Notes: generated by a model not told the origin, from the sequence alone. 64,000 bases of DNA from Anastrepha obliqua (GCF_027943255.1 NC_072895.1:76634001-76698000), one strand, 5' to 3'. Positions 34,275 through 45,200 are shown, counted from the stretch's first letter. Program-made: numbers and translations.

Positions 34275-35040
34275 AAATCACTGTCGCACAGTGTTATATA
34301 TACTTTAAATATAGTATACATTACATATCTGTACACCTATCGTCATGTCACCATGTTTCGATAATCAACGATTTTCTTCTCACCAAAAGTGCTAAAATGT
34401 CTTCAATGGCCGAAAAATCCACAAATAATATCTGTGAGAATCTGTGGTCTAAAAACGAAAACGAAAGGGTGGCTGAATATCCCCCACAAAATCCCAAATC
34501 AAAAAAATAGCTCTTGGGCAAAGCAGTGAGAAGCCATGAATATGAGCAAACACAGTTCCACAATTGCAATGAATACAAGAAAGCAAGAAATCAATAATAC
34601 ATTTTTTGTATAAATCTTTTCTTTGTAAGCTACACGTGCTTACAATAAGGTATCTAGTCATTTTATTTGTATGTGACTGGTTATATTTATTTGTCCGAAA
34701 AAACTTTTTCGTTTATTTAATATTTTGTTTTGATTTTATTTAACGATTTTACGTCTAATGTCGTACTCTTTATTCGCTAACTCTAACGTACCCTTGTTTC
34801 ATTTTCTCAAAGTATGATATACGTGTATGTCATTTATGTATATGTACATATATACCTATGTATGAATATTTGTATATGCGCCTATATCTATAGACGTATG
34901 TACACATGGATATGCTCACACATATAACAAAGTAACAAAAAAATAGATGCAAAAAATTGTTTTTTTTTTTATTCATTTCGAATTTGCGTATGTATGTAAT
35001 CTTTGATTTAAAAAAGAACAGAACTTTTTGAAATACATAC
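34275..35040. other. interval without firmly recognised genes
   Basis: A 37-codon plus-strand reading at about 34397 (MSSMAEKSTNNICENLW start) is noted but unsupported. The rest is AT-rich with many TATG/TACATA runs. Confidence 0.4.
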
Positions 35041-35207
35041 ATAGACGTTTTGCCAGCTGCGACTTCCCTCTGGCAAATCAGGCGGACAGTAGCAAAACAG
35101 CGGCACTAATAACAGCGACAACGGACGATGACAGCAATAACAGAAGCAGTAACGGAGGCAGCAATTGAGACACCGGACAGTGGTAGAGGTGAGGACGACG
35201 ACCGAAG
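35041..35207 (+). CDS. candidate host exon with start codon at 35128
   Basis: A GC-richer, CAG/ACAG-rich block lies between AT-rich flanks and ends at a strong donor, GTAAGT (35208-35213). From an ATG at 35128 a 26-codon frame (MTAITEAVTEAAIETPDSGR, then GEDDDR) reaches the donor in phase 2. A second frame (RFASCDFPLANQADSSK start) is open from 35042 to a stop near 35165, so which frame is used is uncertain. Such CA/CAG-rich blocks are typical of first coding exons of fly regulatory genes, but I do not recognise the protein. Confidence 0.35.
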
Positions 35208-35221
35208 GTAAGTATATATAT

Positions 35222-35530
35222 AATTGGCGCGTACACCCTATTTGGGTGTTTAGGCGAGCTCCTCCTCCTATTTGTGGCGTGCGTCTTGATGTTGTTACAC
35301 AAATGGAGGGACCTACAATTTCAAGCCGACTCTGAACGGCAGATATTTTTATGAGGAGCTTTTTCATGGCAGAAATACACTCGGAGGTTTGCCATTGCCT
35401 GCCGAGGGGCGACCGCTATTAGAAAAACGTTTTTCTTAATTTTGCTGTTTCACCGATATTCGAACCAACGTTCTCTCTGTGAATTCCGAATGGTAATCAC
35501 GCACCAACCCATTCAGTTACGGCGGCCGCC
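35222..35530 (-). mobile_element. tRNA-derived SINE, full-length, hairpin-GGG subfamily
   Basis: Complete from GGCGGCCGCC (plus-strand 35521-35530) to the 3' hairpin ACACCCAAATAGGGTGT and GCGCCAATTA. Box B reads GGTTCGAATATCGG. It lies only 9 bases after the candidate donor at 35208. No clear target duplication is seen. Confidence 0.9.
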
Positions 35531-35825
35531 TAAATTGCGTCATCGCAGTCAAGGAATCACATAGGAGAGATGTATAATTTAAGAGGGAAAAGTGCACAAA
35601 AATTCTATCAAAAAGTATTGCGTTTACAGAAAGCTTAAAAACTGAGACCAAAGAGAAGCCTGCTGAATGATGAAATCTGCAGAGATCAGAGAGAGAAACC
35701 TAAAACAACGAGCATCATTTATGTATCATATGTTCCGCTACCCGCTATACCTTACTGAGAATATCAAAAGCGGCTGAACTACGAGTATTAATGTACGGGG
35801 ACGGCCGCCGAAGGTAAGTAGCGGT

Positions 35826-35873
35826 AGTAGTATTCTGTACTTGTGTCAGTAGTAGTATTCTGTACTTGTGTTT
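35826..35873 (+). repeat. 25-bp tandem duplication
   Basis: GTAGTAGTATTCTGTACTTG followed by TGT occurs twice with a 2-base spacer. Just upstream (35798-35816) a segment ending CGAAGGTAAGTA resembles the candidate exon end at 35200-35213. Confidence 0.7.
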
Positions 35874-36719
35874 TGTTTTTTGTGAACTGCACTTTTTTTA
35901 TTATTATCTGCATTTGTTTTGGAACTGAGCCTTTATTGAGCGGTTAACTATAATTTTAGGTGTTTACTTGCTTTGAAACTATTCTGGCTCAAAACTTGTT
36001 TGCACCACTGTCATCGCATTTGAAGACAAGAATCGAGTGGCGAACCTGCTGGCTGTCTATGTATTATGATTTCATTTTCATGATGTCAGACGCATTGTTA
36101 ATGCTATACATAAGGGTTTGCGAATTTTGACTGCAACATCTTATTTATATCCACATTTCAATCACTGAAAACATACATTCCGTCTACCGATCTTTGTTCA
36201 ACTTTTATTATAGTGCCTATGCCAGAGACTAGCTGTTTTGTGTTTAGTAAAGTTATTCGCAGCATACTTTGTGCCAAGAAATCATAAGGGCCTTTCCTGG
36301 AACTTCCATAAATCACCCTTTAATTGAAAGATAATAAGAAACTCCTCTTTAACTATTTAAATATTTATATTTCCCAAAAGACCTTGATGTATTTGTGTTG
36401 TGTTGAAAATGCAGAATTGCTAAACCATGAAGAAGCAGAGCAATTTAAATAAATATTATCTCCATGAAAAAATATCGATTGAACTACAATGTCAAAAAAT
36501 AAGCCTTTATAAGTGTTAACAGTTAAGTTTTAGATTGGGCTCACGTGTTTTAACTGCACTGATGAGGTTGAAGAGGTTAAGAGTCAGCACGAAATCACGG
36601 TTAGTCAGCACTTAATAAGATTTTTTTTTTTTGGATTTTTTGCGAAGGCATTCTATTTTCTTCGCCCTTCGTCATCATCTAAATTATTTCTTCATGCGTA
36701 AATACACCAATAGCTCGTT
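35874..36719. other. AT-rich interval, nothing recognised
   Basis: No supported gene or repeat. Confidence 0.45.
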
Positions 36720-37666
36720 GCAGAGCTGTTCTCTCTGTATTCCACCTCTCGCATTTGAAGAAGCTGTGTACTCAGTATCTTCATAAATGCAATTTGGTAG
36801 GTTCACCTTTCAAATCGCCACAAATACTTGCGAAATGAGCCAAGCCATTCTTTCTTTCTACCCACTTTTTTAAATCAGGTATTAGTCTCCCTGTATTTCC
36901 GTATAGAAGAATCGAGTTCGTCGTGACCATTAAAAGTTTTCGCTTGCTCTGAGCTGGACCTCCATTGTTTGCAATGAGTTTACTTAACATGCCACTTACT
37001 TTGGCAGCTCTTGTGGCAGCATGAGTTATGTGCGCCCAGTAAGTTAATCTTGCGTCTAATTCCATTACTAGGTATTTGACCACTCTTTTTGTCGATAAAG
37101 TGGAACCGAGTACTTCAATTCTACTTCTAATAGGTGTTTTGGGTAGTTATTTCAACTGCAATGTCGTCTGCGTAGCCAACTAGATCCACATCCTCAGACA
37201 TCTCTTTTCGAAGAATTTCATCGTAGCTTATATTCCAAAGTTCAGGTCCGAGTATTGATCCTTGGGCCGCGCCTGCTGTTAATTGTTTTATCTGACATCC
37301 TTCGCGGGTTTCCTATAAGAATCCGCGATTGCTTAGATAGTTGCAAATAATTTTCAATAGATTATTCGGGATCTTGAATTTTGTCTTTAAGGCTTCAATT
37401 ACGTCGTCCCATCTTAAACTGTTGAAATCATTTCTAATCTCCAGTGTGGCTAGTAATACTAAACGTTTGGAGTATTGATCATCTGCCTGATCATGTTCTA
37501 CGCTAAGTATTACGTCTTGGATGGTGCCTAAGGTAGATCTGTTAGCTCTAAAACCGTGCTGCCTGTCAAACCACCATTGTTCTCTACTGCTTCGCTTAGT
37601 CTTTACTTTATCAGTTTTTCAAAGAATTTTCCTGCGTTATCTATTACACATAGTGGTCTATAAGCG
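36720..37666 (-). pseudogene. R1-like LINE, RT and C-terminal part (downstream of nested insertion)
   Basis: The minus-strand reading starts RPLCVIDNAGKFFEKL (RT block 1) and passes degraded palm blocks. It continues VKYLVMELDARLTYWAHITH, SKLIANNGGPAQSKRKLLM, NSILLYG, then jumps to TGRLIPDLKKWVERKNGLAH and a Cys/His tail (C..CGD....P..L...F.CERW). These blocks and their order match R1-clade LINEs. An internal deletion joins SILLYG to the RLIPDL block. The upstream continuation is at 41796-42205, and the frame is continuous once the 4.1-kb insertion and one TSD copy are removed. Confidence 0.8.
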
Positions 37667-38834
37667 CAGTGTTGCCAATTTAGCGACTTTGTCGCTGGAA
37701 TTGACGACTTTTGCTTGAGCTTTGGCGACAAAAAAAAAGTTTTGACAGCAAAAATAATTTTGCGACTTATCTGGCGACTTTTGGAGAGCAAATCAAAACC
37801 GTTTTAGATAATAGATATTTTCTGTCAACTTGATTACCCGTGAATGCCCTTTACCTTCCATACTCTAGAGTAACAATTTACTGATTATAGATAAAATAAC
37901 GCACTGCCTATTGGTGTGTTATCGTCGATAAATTATCGATCTATAATTGAAATTTTAAATTTATAAATTAATATTTTTCCATAAAAATTTAGGATGACAG
38001 TCTTTAATGGACACTTAATAAAATAAAAAAAAATCCGTTTCACAAATTCCTTCATTTTCCCCCTAAAAAAAATCACTTATTTCTTCTTAAAGCGTAGCTT
38101 TTTTATGCCACTTTTTCTTTACTATGCTTAAATATATTTTATAAATCCATTTCAAGACTTTAATTAATAATAATATAGTAAATTGTTGTATGATTCGCCT
38201 GGTTTTATTATAAAAGCGTAATAGTTAATATTATTAATTTTATAAATTTTCAAATTTCCATTTGAATCCAGTACTGGATCAACTTCGTAAATAACTTTTT
38301 CAACATTTCTTGAATCACTCATGCTTTCCAATGATATTTTAAAGAGACAAATGTTTTTCGGACACAAATTAACAAAGCGTTAGAAAATTTAGTAGATTTG
38401 AGCCCTTGATTTTGAAAGTCGACTAAGTCATATTTTCCTTGTTTCGAGATAATTAGAGTTTTGCGTTTTAAAGGATTAAAAAATATTTTTGCACTATGGA
38501 AAATGATTTTTCGACAGTAAAGTAGTGCCAACAAACAAGAATTTATTATGGTTGTGAAATTTATAACCATTTTTAACTGGATATGTGCTTTTGAAAGGTT
38601 GCAAATGACTTAGTCGACTTTCAAAATTAACAGAATGACTTTATAAATGACTTATTCCAAGGAAACATTTTTATTAGTAATTAACATTTTATTCAAACTC
38701 ATTTCATTGTAACAAAGTAAATTATTTGTTAATACATATTTAGGGAAGTAAAGTGTTTGTGAAAAATTGGTGGGATATAGGGTAGTAAATCCATCATATC
38801 TTTATGTTTTTTTTTTGTTATTGGTATAATAATA

Positions 38835-40104
38835 GGACTATGAATAAGTTCCTTGCGGTTTTACAACAGATGGCGTAACTTGATTATTATTCCATCGATC
38901 CACATTTCCAAACATTCATTGGAGAGCTACTGTCGTAAGGCACAAACGTCAGTATAAGTTTTTTATTTGAAGCGTAAACAACAATATTTTTACCACACTT
39001 GAAAATGTCGAATTTCGTGCCAAATAATGTGTTTTTGCGGGGAATTTTTTAATATGAAGAAAAAAGCAGCCGAAAGTCATCGTATCTTGGTGGAAGTTTA
39101 TGGTGAGCATGCTCTAGCTGAGCGAACGTGCCAGAAGTGGTTTGCACGCTTTAAAAGTGGTGATTTTGGCTTGGAAGACGAAGAACGCGAGGATGCGCCG
39201 CCAAAGTTCATGGATACCGAATTGGAGGAATTGCTCGATCAAGATCCGGCTCAAACGCAAGAAGAGGTTGCAAAAACTTTGGGAGTTGATCAATCAACCA
39301 TTTCCAAACGTTTAAAAGCCATGGGAATGATCCGAAAGGTAGGCCATTGGGTGCCGTATGAATTGAAGCCAAGAGACGTTGAACGCCGTTTTATGGCATG
39401 CGAACAACTGCTTCAACGGCACAAAAGAAAGGGTTTTTTGCATCGAATTGTGACTGGCGATGAAAAGTGGGTCCATTACGACAATCCAAAACGTCGGGCA
39501 ACGTATGGATACCCTGGCCATGCTTCAACATCGACGTCGGCGCAGAATATTCATGGCCTGAAGGTTATGCTGTGTATCTGGTGGGACCAGCTGGGTGTTG
39601 TGTATTATGAGCTACTGAAACCGAATGAAACGATTATGGGGGATGTCTACCGACGACAATTGATGCGTTTGAGCCGAGCACTACGAGAAAAACGGCCGCA
39701 ATACGCCGATAGACACGACAAAGTTATTTTGCAACATGACAATGCTCGGCCACATGTTGCACAAGTGGTCAAAACATACTTAGAAACGCTCAAATGGGAT
39801 GTCCTACCCCACCCGCCGTATAGTCCAGACCTTGCGCCATCCGATTACTATCTCTTCCGATCGATGCAACATGGCCTGTCTGACCAGCACTTCCGTAATT
39901 ACGATGAAGTCAAAAAATGGATCGATTCGTGGATTGCGGCAAAACCGACCGAATTTTTCACAAAGGGAATCCGTGAATTGCCAGAAAGATGGGAAAAAGT
40001 AGTAGTAAGCGATGGACAATACTTTGAATATTAAATTTGTAACCATTTTACGTCAATAAAGTTTCAAATTTCGAAAAAAAACCGCACGAACTTAGTCATA
40101 GTCC
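38835..40104 (+). mobile_element. complete mariner transposon (mauritiana-like)
   Basis: 1270 bp, flanked by TA on both sides (38833-38834, 40105-40106). The inverted ends read GGACTATGA.TAAGTTC.TGCGGTTTT, about 29 bp with three differences. It holds one long transposase frame and a short 3' UTR with AATAAA (CGTCAATAAAG). It inserted into the transposase-like gene of the Sola-like element. Intact ends and frame mark it as the youngest layer in the nest. Confidence 0.95.
39027..40034 (+). CDS. mariner transposase, nearly intact (D,D34D)
   Basis: 335 codons. The N-terminal paired HTH region has ESHRILVEVYGEHALAERTC, a second HTH has TQEEVAKTLGVDQSTISKRL, and the linker motif is WVPYEL. The catalytic core has TGDEKWVHYD (Asp145), LQHDNARPHVAQ (Asp238) and YSPDLAPSDYYLF (Asp273), with exactly 34 residues between the last two. 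The end is LPERWEKVVVSDGQYFEY. A Mos1-like start (MSNFVPNN) is readable at 39005 but is out of frame by an indel in the T run near 39043-39048. The present ATG therefore adds unrelated codons (MCFCGEFF) before NMKKKAAESH. Mos1 is 345 residues. This protein may work poorly or be read from ATG 39054. Confidence 0.9.
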   Translation: MCFCGEFFNMKKKAAESHRILVEVYGEHALAERTCQKWFARFKSGDFGLEDEEREDAPPKFMDTELEELLDQDPAQTQEEVAKTLGVDQSTISKRLKAMGMIRKVGHWVPYELKPRDVERRFMACEQLLQRHKRKGFLHRIVTGDEKWVHYDNPKRRATYGYPGHASTSTSAQNIHGLKVMLCIWWDQLGVVYYELLKPNETIMGDVYRRQLMRLSRALREKRPQYADRHDKVILQHDNARPHVAQVVKTYLETLKWDVLPHPPYSPDLAPSDYYLFRSMQHGLSDQHFRNYDEVKKWIDSWIAAKPTEFFTKGIRELPERWEKVVVSDGQYFEY

Positions 40105-41795
40105 TATTAGATGTGTACAATGGAAGCAAATCAATATTTTTGTATATTTTAGGTCTTCCTATTTTAGGTGAGAGGTCTAATATTTTGAATTCGGAATTGT
40201 CATCTAAGGAAGTTTTATAAAACATCTTATATGGAAATTTTTTTAGAAATCTGATCCATTGAATTTTTAGCCAAGACACATCTTCTCCATTGGTGTTTTT
40301 CTTTCTATTATTCGTTGAATCTTTTAGTTGTTTTGTCGAAATGAAATTTTTCTGAGCCATTTGTACCACCAAAAATGGGTTTTTTTTTACATACTTCTAT
40401 TAAATTATAATAATGCTCAGGTATGTATAAATAATTCGATTTTTTAATTTTAGTTTCTATCATACCAAAACCGGGATCATTTGGCAAAAAAGAATGGCCG
40501 GATACCATAAATTTATACATTTTTCGGATATCTAAGTCAGCACTTAAATACTTTCGACCTGAAGTGTGATGTGATCTCGTGTAATGGCTCTCACATGCTG
40601 GAAAACTCAGAATATGTTCTCGTACCACTTTAATTTTATCTTCATCTGTTTTTCTAGATGAACCAAGCATTTTGCCACGTAAATCCATTCCAGGTGATTT
40701 GGCATTTAAGGCACCGTTTAATCTTCCGTAAGATATTTTAAAAGTATCAAAAAAAAAAGTTCTACAAATGGAAACTTCTGAATACCGTAAATTTATATGA
40801 TACTTATAACTACATTTTCTCATATATCCTTCTTCATTTCTGAGTCGTCTTTGCTTTATTGATAGTTTTCGAATCAAACCGTACAGAAACAAATTCTGTT
40901 TTTCAAAACTTGCTAATTTCCAAAAAAAAACAAAATTTGCTTTCCTATCTTCATATCCAATTGCATTTATACATTGTTTGGAACAACGGCAATCTTTATG
41001 TTCGAAAAGTTTACCACTCACAAGCTTAGACTTTTTTGTTTCATATTCCTCTCCACTATTTCTCTTCATTTTTCTTATATTTTGTGCATAATTAAGTTGA
41101 TTTCGGCTCCTCTTTCTTGATTTCATGTTGATTTCTTCCATTTGTAGGGGTTCCGAATTCACTTTAACAGTATCAGTTGATTCATCTGAAGACGATATTG
41201 CTCTTATTCGTTTCCATTTCTTGGGAGCATTACTTAAATTTCTTCGCAGTACAATGTCTACAATTAACTATAAATAGTACGTTTTTACATTTAAATGATT
41301 ACTTGATCATACCTGAATCGTTATCTGAAGGCATTACAAAATTATTATTTATTTTCCATTTATTTCTCAACGAACTGACTTAGTCGACTATCAAAATGAA
41401 CAGTTTCCGTATTTTGTTTAACAACCAAAAAATACACTCAATTTTACAAGTTAATTTTCATGGCATACTGCTAATCTAATTAGGATTAGATAACAAGTAG
41501 CTGATAAACTCGATTTTTAAAAATTTTGACTTAGTCGACTTTCAAAATCAAGGGCCCATTTATCGAATCATAATAAAAAAAACAGTATTTCAGGAGATTG
41601 AAATTAACTTCTGTTGATCTCAAATTTCAGTAGAGTTGGTATTACTGGTTTAATTATTATTCATTTAAAAATTTTAAGTCCGCAGCTGGCCTCTTGTGCA
41701 CCTCTCAGAATGAAATTTAGGATCCGCCCCTGATGAAGTTAGCGACTTTTGATATTGGCCCTAGCGACTCAGATTTATTGGCGTTGGCAACACTG

Positions 41796-42205
41796 TATAA
41801 GCGGTCTTCCTTTCCCTTACGAATTAGTACTAATTTTTGTTTTTTCCATATTTCTGGAAAAATTGCTTCTTATAGGCATGCGTTGTACATGTTGAGTAGC
41901 AAAATGGCACGTTCAATTGCCAACACTCTCGTTTTTGCTTTGGCTTATAGCTTGCCTCAGTTTTTTTGTACTTCTCTTTGTATTTTTCGGATTCCGTTAT
42001 CGCTGGACCCAATCTTCTGGCGCTAGTATACTCTCTACGCTTGTGTATGCAGATCTCTCTGAGTTCTGCGATCTCGTGTGTCCACCAGTATACAGCATTT
42101 CTTTTTTTGATCATAACTATTTTAGGCACAGATGCGTTGCATCCTTTCGTTATGCATCGCGTTGTTGCCGTAACTAGTGTTTTTGCTGTTCTATCCATAC
42201 AGATC
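41796..42205 (-). pseudogene. R1-like LINE, linker before RT (upstream of nested insertion)
   Basis: The minus-strand reading starts MDRTAKTLVTATTRCITKG. It includes RNAVYWWTHEIAELREICIHKRRE (the Y-W-W....I..LR motif typical of R1-clade linkers) and ends RKTAY, which joins to RPLCVIDNAGK at 37658 once the insertion is removed. Two stops occur near 41815-41825. The endonuclease is absent. Confidence 0.75.
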
Positions 42206-45200
42206 GTCGTTTTGACGTCTCAAGAATATAAGGTATGAATGAACTTTAATGTAATGCAATGAAACATTTCTTTGTTAACCAAAAGTCATACATTATTATA
42301 TATTGTTTTTGGACTTTTTCTGCTTATGGATTAAGTCTTTAAAATTATACAGCTGAATTTTCACCATTTTACATGTTTTTAGCCGATTTTTTTTTTTTTT
42401 TTGCTGAGATGGGTGAGGCTATGAATAAGAATGGTTAGAATGAAAAACTTTGCCGTATTCATACGTACATAAGTATATCTTAATCAAATGTGAGCTAATA
42501 AACGAATACAAAATAATACATATAATATATTATGAAAGAAATATATCCAAATTTTTCATTAAACGCATTAAAATAGGGGGTACCGATAACAATTAAATGA
42601 TTATAAAATTTGTCTAAACCAAATTCTTTCGTGATTCGAAAGGTTACCTTTTGGTGTTTTATTGATTGATTGATTGATTGCATTAATTAGGCTCAGTTTC
42701 TTTTCATCAACCTTTTTTTGCTAATGAATAAATGTAAAAGAAAGTAACTGGCCTAAACGAACAGGACAAACATTAAAATGTGAGATCAATATCTGACCGT
42801 GGTACCCCTCGACTCTTTAATGATGTTGTGGCGACACTATGAATTGTCAACTAAAATTCCTTTTCTTTTTCTAACCTTTGAAATTATATTTTTTAACTGG
42901 GTTCCTTTTTTGCTGACTTCAGCGAATATTTGAATAGGGGTAAAGTAAATTAAGTTAAATCAATTTGAAATTATTTAAAAGGTTGCTGTTATATGTTCGT
43001 GATTGGATTGGATTGTAAAAATGGTGGACTTATTTTATTACGTTGCACAGTTTAAGATTTTGCAAATTTAGGGGAACTTAGTTCAGCTGCAGCTTAACAG
43101 ATGTTGACTTGAAATTCGGTACGTAGCTTTTACTTTTCATACGAAGATTAAATTCTGAAATGAGAAACAAAATAGTACAAGAACTACTCCTCCTTCTCAT
43201 AAAGATACTTTTTGTTCTAATTTTAAGACTCTTTTAAATATATCTTCAGAAATATACAAATTAAAGAGGTACATTTTTTTTATTAAAGATTAAAAAAAAA
43301 TTGTATGAAGTTGAAAGGAAAAGTTATTTATTGTTTTTTTCAGGGTTGCACATGGAAAAAATAAAGACCATCGAGTTTACATAAAGAGTAAACGTCGACG
43401 ACTTGCAAATTTAATCAAATTAAACGGAATCGAAGCTTTATTTAAAAGGTCCAACAAATAAATGATCCCCGCGTAAACTGTGTATGCACCCATGAATGGT
43501 CGGATGAAATAAGCGATGAGTGCAAAAACGCAGGAAACACTCTTTAAAAATCAATGAATTCTGGTATTCCACTCCTATATAAACATGCCTTAGGTTTATC
43601 ACATTACAACATTTGTAAAATCACAGAGTTTTATTTATATCATAGCTATATCCATTCTTTACCTCTTTGTTTTTACGAGTATTATTTTTACTTTAAGTTT
43701 TACAAGATGTTTGAACCTTTATTTATATTATATTTTTTTTTAGTATATAAAATTAAAATCGCATGTCTACAGCTCAATATCCATTTTTATTAATTTTAAA
43801 AACTATGTTCATATGCAATTATGTATTTATATATTAATTTGAGAAAAAAGAATGGTCCTAGGTGATGCTACGACTACTAACCTGCCGGTCAACTTCGATT
43901 ATTTCTATGATTTTATCGACATTTTCTTTAACATCAGATTCGAGAATTCGAAAAAATTTCAATTTTTTTTTTTGCAAAATAAAAAATTTTCAACAACTTT
44001 TTTGTAATTATTTCTACATGAAGTCGCTCGTGCAAGTAATGACGATAATTTTGAACCCCGAATCATTAAAATCGGTTCATTTTTCACTAAGTTATGAGCA
44101 TTTAAAAAAAATGTCTTATATAAATTTAAAAAAATCGATTTTGAGCCGAAAAACAAAATTGCCGATAAATCTTGAAAAAAAATTTTTTCGGGTGAACAAA
44201 AAAATACGTGTCTCACTATTTTGACCAGAGAGCAACATATTTGAGTTACATCGAAATCGAAGAACATGACCCGAATAACCCGGTTGAATTGAAATGGAAA
44301 GCATCAATATATATATCAAACTCAGCTGGTAACAAACTTTGTTAAGCTATTCTTTACAACTTTATCAGACCTCTCACCCTGGTAACTCGTTAAAATTTTG
44401 TTCGGCTAATCAGAAATTTTACAAAAATTGAAAAACTCGATAGAAGTTAACAAATAACAACTTGAGGGGATGGGTGTGAAAACCCCTATTAATTAACTGA
44501 CGTCCGACAAGGCTATATTTTCCTTGCCTATAATCAAATTTATTTCTGCTCAACTTTTCAGTGATTCGCGGTTTTCAAGATCTGCCTTTAGTCTTACTGT
44601 TGATGTTGCCACAAAATCAATCAACGTATGTTTGCTTTTTCTACTTTCTACAAATTGGTGCAATCAGGCACGTGCTAAATTGCGGTTTCACTACAAAACT
44701 CGTGCACCTGTTAGACAGTTTAAAAATATTACTAATATTACCCTGTATTCATGCCTTACAGTTTTAAATATTTTCCATCTGCTTAACACTAATTTGCGGT
44801 TAACTACATCCCTCTTACATCTGATTACACAGGAAGAGAGCTGAATTTTAAATAACATCAAATTCATACCGTAATTAAAATTACCTTTTATCTGAAGAAT
44901 AAAGTTTCGTTTCGTGATTGCCAATAGTCAACTTACGTGTGTTACTCCAGTACTTTAGTCAAATTGGCGGTAAGTGCTACTAAGTGTATATGTATGTTTT
45001 GGTCAAGTAACTTCTTCGCATTATTGGATTATTTTTGACGGTCTTTTAGGCATTTGGATATGTGTATATGTATATTGGAACACTCAAAACGCGTAGTATA
45101 GAAATACGAGTATATAATAATTCGATTTATTGCAAAAGGAAACCATATCGAGTTAAAAAACAAGCAGTAATCATGGTAAGTTTATATCTAACGCTACCTA

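Larger units (their letters stand above)
38729..41334 (-). pseudogene. transposase-like gene of the Sola-like element (two exons visible, disrupted)
   Basis: Exon 1 is 41334-41313 (MPSDNDS). A 55-nt intron with GTATGA donor and TTGTAG acceptor (41312-41258) follows. Exon 2 opens at 41257 with DIVLRRNLSNAPKKWKRIRA. Then come HKDCRCSKQCINAI, VSICRTFFFDTFKISYGRLN, MDLRGKMLG, HILSFPACESHYTRSHHTSG, YLSADLDIRKMYKF, GHSFLPNDPGFGMIE and YIPEHYYNLIEVC. One frameshift occurs in an A-run near 40385. The mariner splits the end; after its removal the frame continues to YIPPIFHKHFTSLN and a stop at 38729. From memory, the insect family has a catalytic segment (with a SDNC.GQ block) between the MY.. and GHSFLPND blocks, and it is deleted here. 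Non-functional. Confidence 0.75.
38400..41557 (-). mobile_element. Sola-like DNA transposon, internally deleted, with nested mariner
   Basis: The 31-bp TIRs at 38400-38430 and 41527-41557 differ at one position. The outer bases are GAGCCCTTGATTTTG on the left and GGGCCCTTGATTTTG read inward from the right. Both ends are flanked by ATTT, a 4-bp duplication. Second copies of the palindromic GACTTAGTCGACTNTC motif lie just inside (38606, 41376). It encodes a spliced transposase-like gene on the minus strand. The 4-bp TSD, GRG ends and protein type fit my recollection of the Sola superfamily (probably Sola2). Without the mariner it is about 1.9 kb. Confidence 0.8.
37667..41795. mobile_element. 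hAT-like DNA element with 12-bp TIRs and 8-bp TSD, carrying nested insertions
   Basis: The ends are CAGTGTTGCCAA (37667-37678) and its inverse TTGGCAACACTG (41784-41795). They are flanked by TATAAGCG at 37659-37666 and 41796-41803, an exact 8-bp duplication. Subterminal GCGACTTTTG-type motifs are clustered at both ends. A CAG-starting TIR with an 8-bp TSD suggests the hAT superfamily. Its own sequence is only about 730 bp on the left and 240 bp on the right and has no transposase that I recognise, so it is probably non-autonomous. It hosts the Sola-like element 38400-41557. Near 41720 a GGATCCGCCCCTG block resembles another hAT end. Confidence 0.85.

Noticed and set aside
42659..42680. GATT tandem run as a short array of functional repeats
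   Set aside because: Plain microsatellite without spacers; no CRISPR or satellite structure.
45165..45185. ATG immediately followed by GTAAGT, a possible one-codon coding exon
   Set aside because: Too little sequence to support; no promoter motif in register and no acceptor.
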